Positions 50,553 through 60,374 of a stretch of 63,272 bases of DNA are shown piece after piece. The notes under the pieces were generated by a model. The model searched no databases, was not told the origin of the DNA, and saw only the letters and a program-made list of their open reading frames with translations. Positions within the stretch are counted from its first letter, which is position 1. Every line of letters starts with the position of its first letter. Both the position numbers and the translations under genes were made by a program. The DNA lies in assembly GCA_048772705.1 (NCBI GenBank), contig JBLWGC010000138.1, forward strand, positions 1 through 63,272. The letters are read 5' to 3'. This DNA comes from Leidyana gryllorum EB-2025a. Lineage: Eukaryota; Apicomplexa.

Positions 50553-50623
50553 GCATCTGTGGTCTAGTGGTAGAATGTCTCGTTGCCATCGAGACGACCC
50601 GGGTTCGATTCCCGTCAGATGCA
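50553..50623 (+). tRNA. trnG-GCC: tRNA-Gly (GCC)
   Basis: Consensus anticodon and D arms; T stem end CCCGTC has one change. Confidence 0.9.
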
Positions 50624-50692
50624 GAGGACACATTGTTGTTTTTTCCAGAAATTCATGTGTCACTTGGTGTTTACCTCTCCAACCACATCGCA

Positions 50693-50774
50693 CGACAACT
50701 GCTGGATTTGAACCAGCGCGGGCGAGGCCCAGTAGATTTCTAGTCTACCCCCTTAACCACTCGGGCAAGTTGCC
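50693..50774 (-). tRNA. trnS-AGA: tRNA-Ser (AGA)
   Basis: Consensus; one variable-arm base changed. Confidence 0.94.
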
Positions 50775-50830
50775 GCTGTCGAACTTGGCATTTTGCAGCC
50801 AGTGGCTTCGCATACGGTTCAGCACTGCTC

Positions 50831-50896
50831 GCGCCGGCACGAACCCGCCGTTCTCCCATCAAACGTCTTGCGCGCCACCGACGGAGTTGGGGCGGC
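50831..50896 (-). pseudogene. Lys-derived remnant
   Basis: As 19301, more eroded. Confidence 0.5.
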
Positions 50897-51064
50897 AAGG
50901 AAGCTCGCCCTGTAGCTGGGGAAGGCCCAAGATCCCACGATCAATACAAATGGAATTGGTTACTAAGTCCGAATCTATCAGAGATCCACTCACTTGACCA
51001 CGCCGACATTCCATATTTTCCAAGACGGTACGGCTCTCGGCCGAAGCCCCAACTCAACCACTCG

Positions 51065-51137
51065 TCCACTGTAGTCTAAGTGGATAGGATATGCGGCTTT
51101 CACTCGCACGATCCGGGTTCAAGTCCCGGCAGTGGAA
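51065..51137 (+). tRNA. trnE-UUC: tRNA-Glu (TTC)
   Basis: Loop CTTTCAC; one anticodon-stem G-T and one A-box change (GTGGATAGG). Confidence 0.88.
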
Positions 51138-51213
51138 GTCATTGGACCATTCGAGCAAAGTGCTCCAGTAACCTCCGTCAATAGTGCCTGACTCGTGATC
51201 TTTGGCTTGCATT

Positions 51214-51285
51214 GCCTTCTTAGCTTAGGGGCAGAGCATTCGCTTAGTAAGCGAAAGGTCGCCGGTTCGATTCCGGCAGACGGCT
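51214..51285 (+). tRNA. trnT-AGU: tRNA-Thr (AGT)
   Basis: Loop TTAGTAA; single acceptor mismatch (AGACGGC). Confidence 0.9.
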
Positions 51286-51334
51286 TGACTGCATCGACTG
51301 GGCACCTGCAAAGCTTAAGTCTCTCAAGCTCCAA

Positions 51335-51405
51335 TCCTCGTAGCTCAGCCACCAGATGGTAAGTCTCTTAGCCACAAAGTCGCAGACTGGAACCTGCCAG
51401 TACCT
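51335..51405 (+). pseudogene. Asn-derived remnant
   Basis: Relative of 27396 with AGCCACAAAG kept. Confidence 0.5.
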
Positions 51406-51470
51406 GAGGCACCCACTAGCTCAACGCAGACTGCGGCCGAGTCTCGGGGTGCTGAAGCTCTTTCTCGAGT

Positions 51471-51541
51471 GCACTTGTGGTCCAAGGGTAGGATGCGAGC
51501 TTCCCACGGTCGAAGGCCGGATTCGAGTCCCGGCATGTGCA
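51471..51541 (+). tRNA. trnG-CCC: tRNA-Gly (CCC)-like
   Basis: Gly(TCC) body with loop TTCCCAC, so CCC; stem CGAGC/GGTCG has one mismatch, T loop ATTCGAG shifted, acceptor one change. Confidence 0.6.
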
Positions 51542-51690
51542 GCCGATCTCAAGATGGTACGGCTCTCGTCCAGCTCTGCCGCGCTCGATTCCTGCCCGGA
51601 CACTACGTCTCTGGTGTCTCGAATAAAAACCCTTGCCGGGATCAACAACGCTTAATCACCACACACATCCATTTGATGGCCCCGTTAGTC

Positions 51691-51763
51691 GGCGCTATGG
51701 CCTAATGGATATGACATCGGTCTACGGAACCGGGGATTCTGGGTTCGAGTCCCGGTAGCGTCT
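51691..51763 (+). tRNA. trnR-ACG: tRNA-Arg (ACG)
   Basis: As 15064; D loop ATATGAC and one T-stem base changed. Confidence 0.9.
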
Positions 51764-51911
51764 GCAAGTTGTGGGCTTCCAGCCCCTCACAACCGCTGCC
51801 ACTCAGATTTTGTCCCAGCTAGTCTGGACTTCATCCGGGATTGTACGAGTGGGAGCCGCGTATAGTAGCCGACCCTGGAGAGACGTGGCATTGAGTCAAC
51901 AACTATCAGAC

Positions 51912-51983
51912 GGGCTGTTCTGGGAATCGAAACCAGGACTTCTTCCACCCGAAAGAAGAATCATATAACTAGACCAAACAGCC
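51912..51983 (-). tRNA. trnP-CGG: tRNA-Pro (CGG)
   Basis: Loop TTCGGGT; changes in T loop (TTTCGAT) and D loop (GTTATATG). Confidence 0.75.
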
Positions 51984-51999
51984 CGCTGTGGGTGCCTCA

Positions 52000-52069
52000 G
52001 GTACTGGCAGGTTCCAAACCTGCGACATTGTGGCTGAGAGACTTACGGTCTGCTGGCTGAGCTACGAGG
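52000..52069 (-). pseudogene. Asn-derived remnant
   Basis: Relative of 21462. Confidence 0.5.
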
Positions 52070-52127
52070 CTCAGCAATGATGATCGGAGTTCGCCATAAG
52101 CTTGCAGGTGCCCAGTCGATGCAGTCG

Positions 52128-52198
52128 AGCCTTCTGCGGAATCGAACCGGCGACCTTTCGCTTACTAAGCGAATGCTCTGCCCCTAAGCTAAGAAGGC
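52128..52198 (-). tRNA. trnT-AGU: tRNA-Thr (AGT), one base short
   Basis: Consensus except a missing base at the acceptor/T-stem boundary. Confidence 0.75.
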
Positions 52199-52296
52199 AA
52201 TGCAAGCCAAAGATCACGAGTCAGTCACTATTGACGGAGATCAGTGGAGCATTATGCTCGAGTAGTTCCATGACTAAAATGCCAAGTTTGAGAGGT

Positions 52297-52362
52297 GGCA
52301 ACTTGCGTAGACTTGAAATCTACTGGGCCTGGCCCGAGCTGGTTCAAATCCAGCAGTTGTCG
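52297..52362 (+). pseudogene. tRNA-Ser (TGA) without D arm
   Basis: The D arm is deleted. Loop CTTGAAA gives TGA, the only trace of this Ser isoacceptor. Confidence 0.75.
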
Positions 52363-52426
52363 TACGAGATGTGATTGAAGGGTCAGACCATCTGACGCAT
52401 GAAACTCCACCGTGAGCTATCTCCCC

Positions 52427-52497
52427 TGTATCTGCCGGGAATCGAACCCGGGTCGTCTCGATGGTAACGAGACATTCTACCACTCGACCACAGATGC
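52427..52497 (-). tRNA. trnG-ACC: tRNA-Gly (ACC)
   Basis: Gly(GCC) body with loop TTACCAT; A34 Gly is unusual. D loop CGAGTGG and one acceptor base also changed. Confidence 0.75.
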
Positions 52498-52593
52498 GTA
52501 ATACCTTGTTGTTGAAGCTCGTACACAATAACGGCCGTTTTGCTTCAAATGAGAAGACAGGATCGAGTTGAGCGAGTATGAGAGGCGCCTCGT

Positions 52594-52665
52594 GGGTACG
52601 TAGCTCAGTGGTAGAGCAGCTGACTGCAGATCAGCAAGTCCGTGGTTCAACTCCGCGCGTGCCCT
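52594..52665 (+). tRNA. trnC-GCA: tRNA-Cys (GCA)
   Basis: All stems pair. Gly-Cys order as at 8558/8725 and 12914/13081. Confidence 0.95.
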
Positions 52666-52743
52666 GAAGATGACCTGAAGGTTGAAGATGTTGGAAATCC
52701 ATCCCTCGCCACATGCCAATGAGCCTGAAGTCGGTGGACGATT

Positions 52744-52795
52744 TTGGGTCTATGGCAAACGCTCGCGCGCCTAATTCCAGATCAGAAGGTGACAA
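52744..52795 (+). pseudogene. tRNA-Trp remnant
   Basis: TATGGCAAACG A box and TTCCAGATCAGAAGG; T arm gone. Confidence 0.5.
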
Positions 52796-52828
52796 TGTGA
52801 TGAGTTAGTCGGCGGTTCCGATTCCGAC

Positions 52829-52866
52829 AGTGGGACTCACGCGCTACCGACTGCTCTACACTCCCC
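52829..52866 (-). pseudogene. tRNA-Met elongator fragment
   Basis: 5' strand, D arm and 3' end joined by loss of anticodon and T arms. Confidence 0.6.
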
Positions 52867-53108
52867 TACGGAGTTCTTTCTCGATGCATCTCCTGTCAGA
52901 AGGTTGCACGGGAATGTTCTTTCGACAGTTTGCTTTACTCCCCTTCCACCACCAAGACGGTGATTGTCTCTACAATGACAGAGAGCTCTCAGCTCTGCGG
53001 TTAAACCAACATTATCGCTCAAACACAAGGATGCGCTGCACTCGAAAAGTGCTCGCAGGAACCAGGAGATTTTCCGCCCACTGCTTTCGGTCATCACTCA
53101 TTCCTCGT
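52867..53108. other. spacer, no gene seen
   Basis: Starts like the spacer after Met at 25246 (CTCGATGCATCTCCT), then unrelated sequence up to the LTR. Confidence 0.4.
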
Positions 53109-53682
53109 TGTTGTAACCCCAAGTCGCTACTCAAGGGGAACGAGGCCCAGTTCTCATCTCTGCATACTTTCGACCAGAAGTCAGACTTAGAACCAACTAC
53201 CACGAATATGTCGCACACGACGGCGCAAAACAAGAACTACGACTTGTTGTACCAAGTGCAAAAGTTATCTTCTGCCGCCTCTTGCCTAGTCCAACCCTGA
53301 CTTAGCCAACTTTGCTCTCGTGTGTCTCTCACTCTGGTGTCTCTCTCTCCCTACCCATGTGTCAGTCGCTCGCACCTCTTGCGGAGCCTCGCGCTGGACA
53401 CACACGGTAGTTCTCCCCGACACCACACTCTGATCATTCATGCGAGTGTCTGCCAGTTACGCTGTCACAGAGAGTTCAGACCACTAGCGTCCATTAGGCT
53501 TTACGCTTTAGTAGTAGTTGCTCGTTAATAATGCCTTTTCACCATCTTATACATGCCCCTATATAAGTACTAAATATGTAGGGAAGTATCCAGATGGATG
53601 TTAATTCGATTGGGGATTTCACCAAGTCCAATTCTGGCAACCCGATAGGAAGTTGACCATCAGGCAAACACGAACTACAACA
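53109..53682 (-). mobile_element. LTR of the Gypsy-like family
   Basis: TGTTGTA...TACAACA termini, 574 bp, slightly shorter than 1486-2086. No primer site on either side and no matching 5-bp flanks (CTCGT, GTGTT), so a rearranged solo LTR or a neighbour inserted later. Orientation by comparison with 1486-2086. Confidence 0.85.
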
Positions 53683-55697
53683 GTGTTGATAAGAGGATCA
53701 GCATCAGCACGACCACTCCCTCCGCCCCCAGTCAGACGGGAAACCACACACAGACCTCTTCAGCCCCATCTCAAGCCACCACCGAGCACTTGCAGGCTGC
53801 AGACTTAGACATCTCACCGCTGGCGCCCATCTCGCCTTCCCCTTCGCCCCCGCCCCTGGCTGTACCCGCATCGGGCTCAGACTTCCAGAGGGTAACTATC
53901 GCTGCTTTCCCAAACAAGGAGAGTCCCGAATCATTGCCAGCCCTCCGTATATCGACCGCCTTGCAGCACGCGGTGGAGTCTCACATCACGCACGCTACCG
54001 GGCTGCATCAAGAGTTCGCCATTCGTCCGGGTTCGTCAACCTTCGATGACCTGGTGGAGTACTGGACTCGCTCGCTGACACCAGCACTTGTCTTCCTTCC
54101 GGTCCCTTCAGTGCTCGCGATCCTAGACAACGCTTTCGAGCAGCTCTACTCTCTTCTTCCGCTCCAGTATCGCAGACGACCATACCCGAGCCTCAAATGT
54201 TTGCTCAAGTACTGCAGCCCCGTACCTCCCCGACCCGACCTGACCTACCCCACCACCATAGCAACCTTGTCAGTCTGCTCAACTCTCTGCGTCTGTGGAT
54301 CGAAGGTTTTACTCAAAACTTCTGTGATCCTACAGACGCTGAGCATCTCTACATACAGGGACAGTCTGAGACCGTTCCGCCCTGCCGAGAATGCCTCAAA
54401 CGCAACAGCGCACTTGCAGCTCCTTCCGCAGCCCTCAGCTCCTCAGCGCGGCCGTGTGAACTACTCAGTCGCTTGCAGAAGGCTATGGGGGGAACAACGT
54501 GTATGCCGTTTTGGCGGCATTCTGCAAGGACGACCTCTATCAGCCGAATACGGTCAGGGAAGTCTACGCTAAAGCAGGTTGTGACAGAGCGTATGCCACC
54601 CAGAAGAAGGTGCGCCTGCATCCCGACTACCGAGCTCCAGTGGAGTTGGTTTGTACCTCTCCATGCTCCTTCAAATGGGCACATCGTGGGGCAGCTAGAT
54701 CTGGTGAAGTCCTCGGACCCCGTGATCCTTCCCGTGGACGTAAAGTACACTGAAAGGGGGGTCATAGACCGGACTTCATTCTTCTCTCTCCTCCACCTCG
54801 GAAAGCTGGAACCAGATCATAGCTTACCTCACGGGTCGGGGCTACACCGGGGAAGATGTTCCCGGGAATATCTACGCTGATCAAGCTGTTTAGAGACCAG
54901 CCGGGGGTATTAGCTCTCTTTGATGGTTTCGAGTTGGGGAAGAAGGATGCTCGACATGTTGTGGTGGCAGACAGTGGAGTTCAGTGCAGGGTCACCAAGA
55001 CGAGACTCAAGGTGGATGGCATATCTAAGCCAGCTCAGTTCTTCTGCAGAGTGTTCCGGATGATCACCGAGCCCAGACTGGCTGCTTTCTGTCTGCTCTT
55101 GTTTCTCTCTGGTTTGCGGCCCAACGAGGGTAGACTAGTCACTTGGGCAGCGTTTACGGAGAGTGGGTGCAGCATCTTGCTCAGCAAGCAAAGGCAGAAG
55201 GAGAGGCGGATCAAAGTCTTTCTGCCTAAGGAGAGCATTCGCTGTTGCGGCGGCTGCTGCTAGGGAGTGGGTCGCAAAGGGCAGGTACCAATGAGCTCAT
55301 AATCCCGGACCACTTCAGGTTATGCTACACAGGGAGGGACCGTAGGGAGAAGAACCGGAAAAGTGCCTGAAGCAACTCTCTCAAGCGGTCCAGACCACTG
55401 GTGAATGCTCTTTGCAATCTTCCAGAAGCTGTGGAGCAAGGACTGGAACGCATTACAGTTGGCTTTCACAACTGGAGGCGAACATTCTGTCAGCAGCATG
55501 TGGTAGCCTGTATTGCCCAGGGTGTTATAGGGCATCGTAGTGTGAACTCCACCAAGTCGCACTACATCAAGTCTTCCGGGAGGAAAGGGCTAGCAGGATT
55601 GCTGTGGGCGGATCTCGTGACCAGAAGAAACTGTTATTCGCCGTGCTCCCACTCTCCAGAACGATGGCGTGTAGCCGGAAGAGTTAACAGGAAGTAA
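53683..55697 (+). mobile_element. tyrosine-recombinase element (Crypton- or DIRS-like), broken
   Basis: A protein-coding region abutting the LTR. An N-terminal part rich in Ser/Pro/Thr (53.7-53.9 kb), a helical middle part (54.0-54.9 kb), then a tyrosine-recombinase catalytic region: SGLRPNEGRLVTW (first Arg, about 55,105-55,145), HNWRRT (HxxR-like, about 55,465-55,485) and IGHRS...HYIK (about 55,525-55,570, with the likely catalytic Tyr). Coding is spread over several frames, so it looks broken, with roughly four or five breaks. No reverse transcriptase seen, which favours Crypton over DIRS. Confidence 0.7.
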
Positions 55698-56318
55698 GCT
55701 CTATCTGTCTGTTGTCCAAAAATTCTAACTCTCCTGATATTTCGCCTGTCCCAACTGTCCCTTTCCATGGATCCCGTTACTTGCCAAATGGGACACTGGG
55801 ACTTGGGACTATCTCAGGGTTACGCTCCTGAGACCTTCGCCATGCTCAGGGTAAGACTCGATATCGCTTCTCGAGACTCTCGCCTCGGTCGTACGCCCGA
55901 CTGCGGATATAACAGAAGCTAGCAGAGCTCGACGATCCTGTAGTGAATGGCGTCGAGACATCAGAGGCACTAGTTGCGCGACCGAAGCGAACTGGAAGGG
56001 CGACAAAACATGGGGGTGAGGATCCAGACGATTGCAGTGACGAGTGACATGACGGTGGCAATAGTGACTCTGATGGGGGTAGCGGGAGACCGCGGGGGTC
56101 GGCACACCAGCATAGTGACAGTGCGTCCGATTACTCTGCAGTGAGGAAGAAGCGGCGGAGACATGAGAAATCGCTTTCCTGAGATAGTCAAACACGAACA
56201 CATCGCATACGTGGCGACATAGACACTAGTCTCCGTTTATGCAAGCTTAATCCGGTTCAACAACTTAAAGCATACTTGAGACAAAACGACATATACTTAC
56301 CAAAGACTTGGCAATTAT
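55698..56318. other. unassigned 0.6 kb right of the recombinase
   Basis: No tRNA body. A minus-strand frame (55809-56201) is Ser/Arg/His-rich without a recognised domain. May be the element's 3' end, since it stops where a cut Val gene begins. Confidence 0.4.
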
Positions 56319-56352
56319 GATGCAGACGTCGTGACCACCAGACCGTGGCTGC
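56319..56352 (-). pseudogene. tRNA-Val 5' fragment at element edge
   Basis: Last 34 bases of Val on the minus strand (D arm and 5' acceptor). The insertion or a deletion removed the rest. Confidence 0.7.
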
Positions 56353-56414
56353 ACGAATGGTCCCCGCAGCCCAAGAGATGGCGAAGTTTCAGGGAGTAGT
56401 GAGGACCAGTTCCA

Positions 56415-56486
56415 AGGTCGCGCCGGGAATCGAACTTAGGTCGGGAGATTCAGAGTCTCCAGTGCTCACCACTACACCACGCAACC
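56415..56486 (-). tRNA. trnQ-CUG: tRNA-Gln (CTG)
   Basis: Loop CTCTGAA; T arm has two changes (CCTAAGTTCG) and D loop GTGAGCAC. Confidence 0.75.
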
Positions 56487-56677
56487 GGTTCAGCCATCCC
56501 AAAGAGTCGGTAGACTCATCCGTCAACTGGACACACGCAACACGGGTCTCTCTACTGACCTCCGATATATTTTAAGTGGCTCCTGTATATAGCGCCCAGC
56601 GTAGAGCGTTGGGCTCGGGTCGGACAGAAAGCTCACTTCAATCATTTTAGCAGTTGCGCGTTTTTTCCCGAAGCTAT

Positions 56678-56759
56678 CGACAAGGGTGAGATTCGAACTC
56701 ACGCGGGTGAAACCCAACGGCTTAGCAGGCCGCCGCCTTAACCACTCGGCCATCTTGCC
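56678..56759 (-). tRNA. trnS-GCU: tRNA-Ser (GCT)
   Basis: 82 nt, loop CTGCTAA, stems perfect; acceptor GGCAAGA/CCTTGTC with one mismatch. Confidence 0.93.
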
Positions 56760-57030
56760 GAGAGTGGAACGGGCTACACCTTCCATCGGGAATCCCGTGC
56801 GAATTGGTAGTGCCCCTTCTCGATGTCAGTATTTGCCTTTGGAATGACTGCTTGGCGGGGTGGACGAAGGTTGGAGTGGCCGGTGCAGTATTAATCATTA
56901 GGCGTGGCTGAACACATCAGTCGGCTCCTTCGGCTAGTGACTGTCCACCTTAACTCTGAATGGAGAGTCCTAGTCAAGCTTGCTTGGGGCTTCGAGTCCA
57001 GGGCGGCTCTTTATCAGAGATCCCCTCAAT

Positions 57031-57104
57031 TGGTCACGCCCGGGCTCGAACCGGGGACCTTGAGCTTATTAGGCTCACGCTCTAACCGACTGAGCTACGC
57101 GACC
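57031..57104 (-). tRNA. trnI-AAU: tRNA-Ile (AAT)
   Basis: 74 nt, acceptor GGTCGCG/CGTGACC, loop CTAATAA on TGAGC/GCTCA, B box GGTTCGAGCC. Confidence 0.95.
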
Positions 57105-57225
57105 ACTTCTGCAACGACAGATGGCACCTATTCACTTACTTGATGCCTCTGCGTCGCCACTGCAATCTCTAGCATGTACTGCTGGTGTTTTGAGCCCAGC
57201 CGCCTACTCCGATGATCGCAGCACA

Positions 57226-57307
57226 CGACAACTGCTGGATTTGAACCAGCGCGGGCCAGGCCCAGTAGATTTCTAGTCTACCCCCTTAACCACTCGGGCA
57301 AGTTGCC
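57226..57307 (-). tRNA. trnS-AGA: tRNA-Ser (AGA)
   Basis: Consensus; same flanks as 36863. Confidence 0.95.
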
Positions 57308-57383
57308 GCTGTCGAACTTGGCATTTTGCGGCCAGTGGCTTCACATACGGTTCAGCAAGCTTGACTAGGACTGTCCACCATTT

Positions 57384-57418
57384 AAAGTCTTGCGCTCTAC
57401 CGACGGAGCTGGCGCGGC
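57384..57418 (-). pseudogene. Lys fragment
   Basis: Only the 5' half (D arm and anticodon stem) left. Confidence 0.5.
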
Positions 57419-57510
57419 AGGGAAGCTCGGACTTGGTAACAAGTTCCTTTCGTATTAGTCGAAGAATGCTGTGGCTTCCGGGGCGACTCTTTAGCAGAGA
57501 TCCCCTCACT

Positions 57511-57584
57511 TGGTCACGCCCGGGCTCGAACCGGGGACCTTGAGCTTATTAGGCTCACGCTCTAACCGACTGAGCTACGCGACC
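57511..57584 (-). tRNA. trnI-AAU: tRNA-Ile (AAT)
   Basis: Identical to 57031, only 0.4 kb away. Confidence 0.95.
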
Positions 57585-57679
57585 ACTTCTGCAACGACAG
57601 ATGGCCCCGACCCGGATGCTGGATCCCCCAGAGCTGGAATCAAACATCAGAGCCATTTAGACACTGGCGGACAGCACAC

Positions 57680-57726
57680 AATTTTCTAAGCAGGAGTCAG
57701 AAGCGCTACGTTCCGCCATAGGCCCA
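57680..57726 (-). pseudogene. tRNA-Trp remnant
   Basis: TATGGCGGAACG A box and GACTCCTG; the rest is eroded. Confidence 0.45.
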
Positions 57727-57793
57727 AAATCATCCCCCGCTCCAGACTCATTGCCTTGTGGTCCAACATCTCCGATCGTTCCAAACCATCTTC

Positions 57794-57865
57794 AGGGCAC
57801 GCGCGGAGTTGAACCACGGACTTGCTGATCTGCAGTCAGCTGCTCTACCACTGAGCTACGTACCC
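57794..57865 (-). tRNA. trnC-GCA: tRNA-Cys (GCA)
   Basis: Identical to 34864. Confidence 0.95.
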
Positions 57866-57961
57866 ACAAACTACCCGTCATACTCGCTCAACTCGATTCT
57901 GTCTTCTCTTCTGAAGCAAAACGGCCGGTATTGTGCACGAGCTTAAACAACAACGAGTTGT

Positions 57962-58032
57962 GCATCTGTGGTCTTGTGGTAGAATGTGTCGTTGCCACCG
58001 AGACGCCCCAGGTTCGATTCCCGACAGACGCA
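57962..58032 (+). tRNA. trnG-GCC: tRNA-Gly (GCC), weak
   Basis: Loop TTGCCAC; D arm GTCTTGTGG, anticodon and acceptor stems each with mismatches. Confidence 0.55.
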
Positions 58033-58176
58033 GGAGGCACGCCTCAAACCGCCGTGGCAAATTAGCAGAGACGCTGACAAGCTTGGTCGGCACGAGGCCG
58101 GGGCATTCTGACACTTGATGTAACAACCCCCTGAGATAGAATCGAATGTGAGTTACGCGGTGGAACGGCGGTGATC

Positions 58177-58250
58177 GCTCCCCTAGCTCAGCTGGTTAGA
58201 GCATCGGCCTTATGTGCCGAAGGTCGAGGGTTCGATCCCCCCGGGGAGCA
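58177..58250 (+). tRNA. trnI-UAU: tRNA-Ile (TAT)
   Basis: 74 nt, acceptor GCTCCCC/GGGGAGC perfect, loop CTTATGT on TCGGC/GCCGA, B box GGTTCGATCC. No intron. Only intact TAT Ile. Confidence 0.95.
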
Positions 58251-58391
58251 AATCACCCCAATGACAGCCGAACGCGACCGCCGAGTACTCCAGCATTTGA
58301 CACCTATGAGTGCCCTAGCCGGGCAGGCCGACCAGGAGGCTGTTTGGTCTGAAGGTATGATTTTTCCTCGCTTAAAAGAACATTGCAATTA

Positions 58392-58464
58392 AGTCTTGTA
58401 GCTCAGTCGGCAAAGCGTGTAGCTGTTTACCACAAAGTCGCAGTTTCGAAGCCTAGCAGTACCG
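58392..58464 (+). pseudogene. tRNA-Asn (GTT), degenerate
   Basis: Loop CTGTTTA; T loop TTTCGAAG and acceptor changed. Sister 61306. Confidence 0.6.
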
Positions 58465-58539
58465 GAGCTGCGATATGCCACGCCCTCTTAGAGGTGCAAC
58501 TCTGTATTTAACTTCCAGCAGGTGCCGCCCTACTAAGTT

Positions 58540-58612
58540 TGGACGACCTGGGTATCGATCCCAGTACCTCTCGCATGCAAAGCGAGCGCTCTACCATCTG
58601 AGCTAGCCGCCC
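58540..58612 (-). tRNA. trnA-UGC: tRNA-Ala (TGC)
   Basis: Loop TTTGCAT on CTCGC/GCGAG, acceptor GGGCGGC/GTCGTCC with one mismatch or G-T, T loop ATCGATA. Confidence 0.92.
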
Positions 58613-58672
58613 ATCCGCTCTACATGGAAAACCTTCTGCATCCAGTGGCTGACCGAGTGCCGATACAACGGC

Positions 58673-58714
58673 TGACAAGAGTGGCATTCGAACCCACCAC
58701 TCGGCCGTCTTGCC
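58673..58714 (-). pseudogene. tRNA-Leu with middle deleted
   Basis: Acceptor and T arm joined directly to the D arm. Confidence 0.65.
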
Positions 58715-58809
58715 GGAGTGTTCTTGACTCGCCACTTTACACGTTTTCTGTTCGTGAAGTCTGGGGAAGGGAGGACTTTTGGGGTTGAAGGCCGGTGTGT
58801 TTGTGAGCC

Positions 58810-58881
58810 ACCGAGATAGTATGGTGGTTAGTATTTCCGCCTGTCACGCGGAAGACCCGGGTTCGATTCCCGGTCTCGGAG
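58810..58881 (+). tRNA. trnD-GUC: tRNA-Asp (GTC)
   Basis: First base A instead of T and D loop ATGGTGG; otherwise consensus. Confidence 0.9.
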
Positions 58882-58933
58882 ATAGATAGTCTTCCGCTCT
58901 AGATTGCGTGGTGCTTGCCTGAACGATGCGTTT

Positions 58934-59003
58934 TACAGCCACCGAGGATTGAACTCGGGACTTTCTGCGTGTTAAGCAGACGTCGTGACCGCTAGATGGC
59001 TGC
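58934..59003 (-). pseudogene. tRNA-Val (AAC), three bases short
   Basis: Loop TTAACAC; D arm shortened near GCCATCTAGC and T loop TTCAATC. Confidence 0.65.
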
Positions 59004-59153
59004 ACGGAGCTTCCGGACTGCCGAAGGGGCGTGTGTCTCTGGAAACGCGTATCCGATGAGCCTGGTTCATATGTACCGGCCTGTACCGGCCTAAGTTGAA
59101 CGGCCTGGAGTAGTTAAGACCCTTCGTTCTGTATTCAGGAATGGAGGTGTCAC

Positions 59154-59223
59154 GCATCTGTGGTTTAGTGGTAGACTGTGTCGTTGCCGCCTAGACGACC
59201 CAGGTTCGATTCCCGCAGATGCA
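59154..59223 (+). tRNA. trnG-GCC: tRNA-Gly (GCC), weak
   Basis: Loop TTGCCGC; anticodon stem and T arm (one base short) mispair. Confidence 0.5.
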
Positions 59224-59300
59224 GAGAAGATGGCAGATGGTTGATTGAGGCACCATTCTGGGGTTTCAGGCTTGTTGTCTGCCCCTCCAATCACATCGAA

Positions 59301-59382
59301 CGACAACTGCTGGATTTGAACCAGCGCGGGCCAGGCCCAGTAGATTTCTAGTCTACCCCCTTAACCACTCGGGCAAGTTGCC
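59301..59382 (-). tRNA. trnS-AGA: tRNA-Ser (AGA)
   Basis: Consensus. Confidence 0.95.
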
Positions 59383-59457
59383 ACCTGTTCAACTCGGCAT
59401 TTTGCGGCCAGTGGCTCCACATACGGTTCAGCAAGTTTGACTAGTACTCTCCACCAT

Positions 59458-59493
59458 TGAGTCTTGCGCTCTAGCGACGGAGCTGGCGCGGCA
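59458..59493 (-). pseudogene. Lys fragment
   Basis: Copy of 57384. Confidence 0.5.
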
Positions 59494-59592
59494 GGGAAGC
59501 TCGGACTTGGTAACAAGTTCCTTTCGTATTAGTCGCAGAATGTTGTGGCTTCCTCGCGTCCGGGGTGACTCTTTAGCAGAGATCCCCTCACT

Positions 59593-59666
59593 TGGTCACG
59601 CCCGGGCTCGAACCGGGGACCTTGAGCTTATTAGGCTCACGCTCTAACCGACTGAGCTACGCGACC
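59593..59666 (-). tRNA. trnI-AAU: tRNA-Ile (AAT)
   Basis: Identical to 57511. Confidence 0.95.
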
Positions 59667-59761
59667 ACTTCTGCAACGACAGATGGCACCGACCCGGATG
59701 CTGGATCCCCCAGAGCGGGAATCAAACATCAGAGCCATTTAGACACTGGCGGACAGCACCC

Positions 59762-59808
59762 AATTTTCTAAGCAGGAGTCAGACGCGCTACGTTCCGCCA
59801 TAGGCCCA
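59762..59808 (-). pseudogene. tRNA-Trp remnant
   Basis: Copy of 57680. Confidence 0.45.
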
Positions 59809-59875
59809 AAAACATCCCCCGCTCCAGACTCATTGCCTTGTGGTCCAACATCTCCGATCGCTCCAAACCATCTTC

Positions 59876-59947
59876 AGGGCACGCGCGGAGTTGAACCACG
59901 GACTTGCTGATCTGCAGTCAGCTGCTCTACCACTGAGCTACGTACCC
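59876..59947 (-). tRNA. trnC-GCA: tRNA-Cys (GCA)
   Basis: Copy of 57794. Confidence 0.95.
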
Positions 59948-60043
59948 ACAAACTACCCGTCATACTCGCTCAACTCGATTCTGTCTTCTCTTCTGAAGCA
60001 AAACGGCCGGTATTGTGCACGAGCTTAAACAACAACGAGTTGT

Positions 60044-60114
60044 GCATCTGTGGTCTTGTGGTAGAATGTGTTGTTGCCACCGAGACGACCCAGGTTCGAT
60101 TCCCGACAGACGCA
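60044..60114 (+). tRNA. trnG-GCC: tRNA-Gly (GCC), weak
   Basis: Copy of 57962 with two base differences. Confidence 0.55.
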
Positions 60115-60258
60115 GGAGGCACGCCTCAAACCGCCGTGGCAAATTATCAGAGACGCTGACAAGCTTGGTCGGCACGAGGCCGGGGCATTCTGACACTTGA
60201 TGTAACAACCCCTTGAGATAGAATCGAATGTGAGTTACGCGGTGGAATGGCGGTGATC

Positions 60259-60291
60259 GCTCCCCTAGCTCAGCTGGTTAGAGCATCGGCC
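60259..60291 (+). pseudogene. tRNA-Ile (TAT), 3' deleted
   Basis: First 33 bases of 58177, ending in the anticodon stem at the deletion. Confidence 0.85.
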
Positions 60292-60374
60292 GTGCCCTAG
60301 CCGGGCAGGCCGACCAGGAGGCTGTTTGGTCTGAAGGTATGATTTTTCCTCGCTTAAAAGAACATTGCAACTGG

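Larger units (their letters stand above)
57226..58388 (+). repeat. 1.1-kb direct repeat, copy 1
   Basis: Ser-Ile-Cys-Gly-Ile(TAT) block, repeated at 59301-60371 (offset 2,075 then 2,082). Copy 2 has lost about 100 bp from inside the Ile(TAT) gene. Confidence 0.9.
59301..60371 (+). repeat. 1.1-kb direct repeat, copy 2
   Basis: See 57226. Confidence 0.9.

Noticed and set aside
53790-54572. Host gene for a 260-residue protein
   Set aside because: Continues into the recombinase region in other frames and lies next to an LTR; better explained as the broken N-terminal part of the tyrosine-recombinase element.
53109-55697. LTR and recombinase being one composite element
   Set aside because: No primer site or polypurine tract at the border, and the LTR family is tied to a gag-bearing element at the left edge. 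Adjacency by insertion is simpler.
55809-56201. Minus-strand protein of 130 residues
   Set aside because: Low-complexity Ser/Arg/His composition, no motif, overlaps the flank of the recombinase element.
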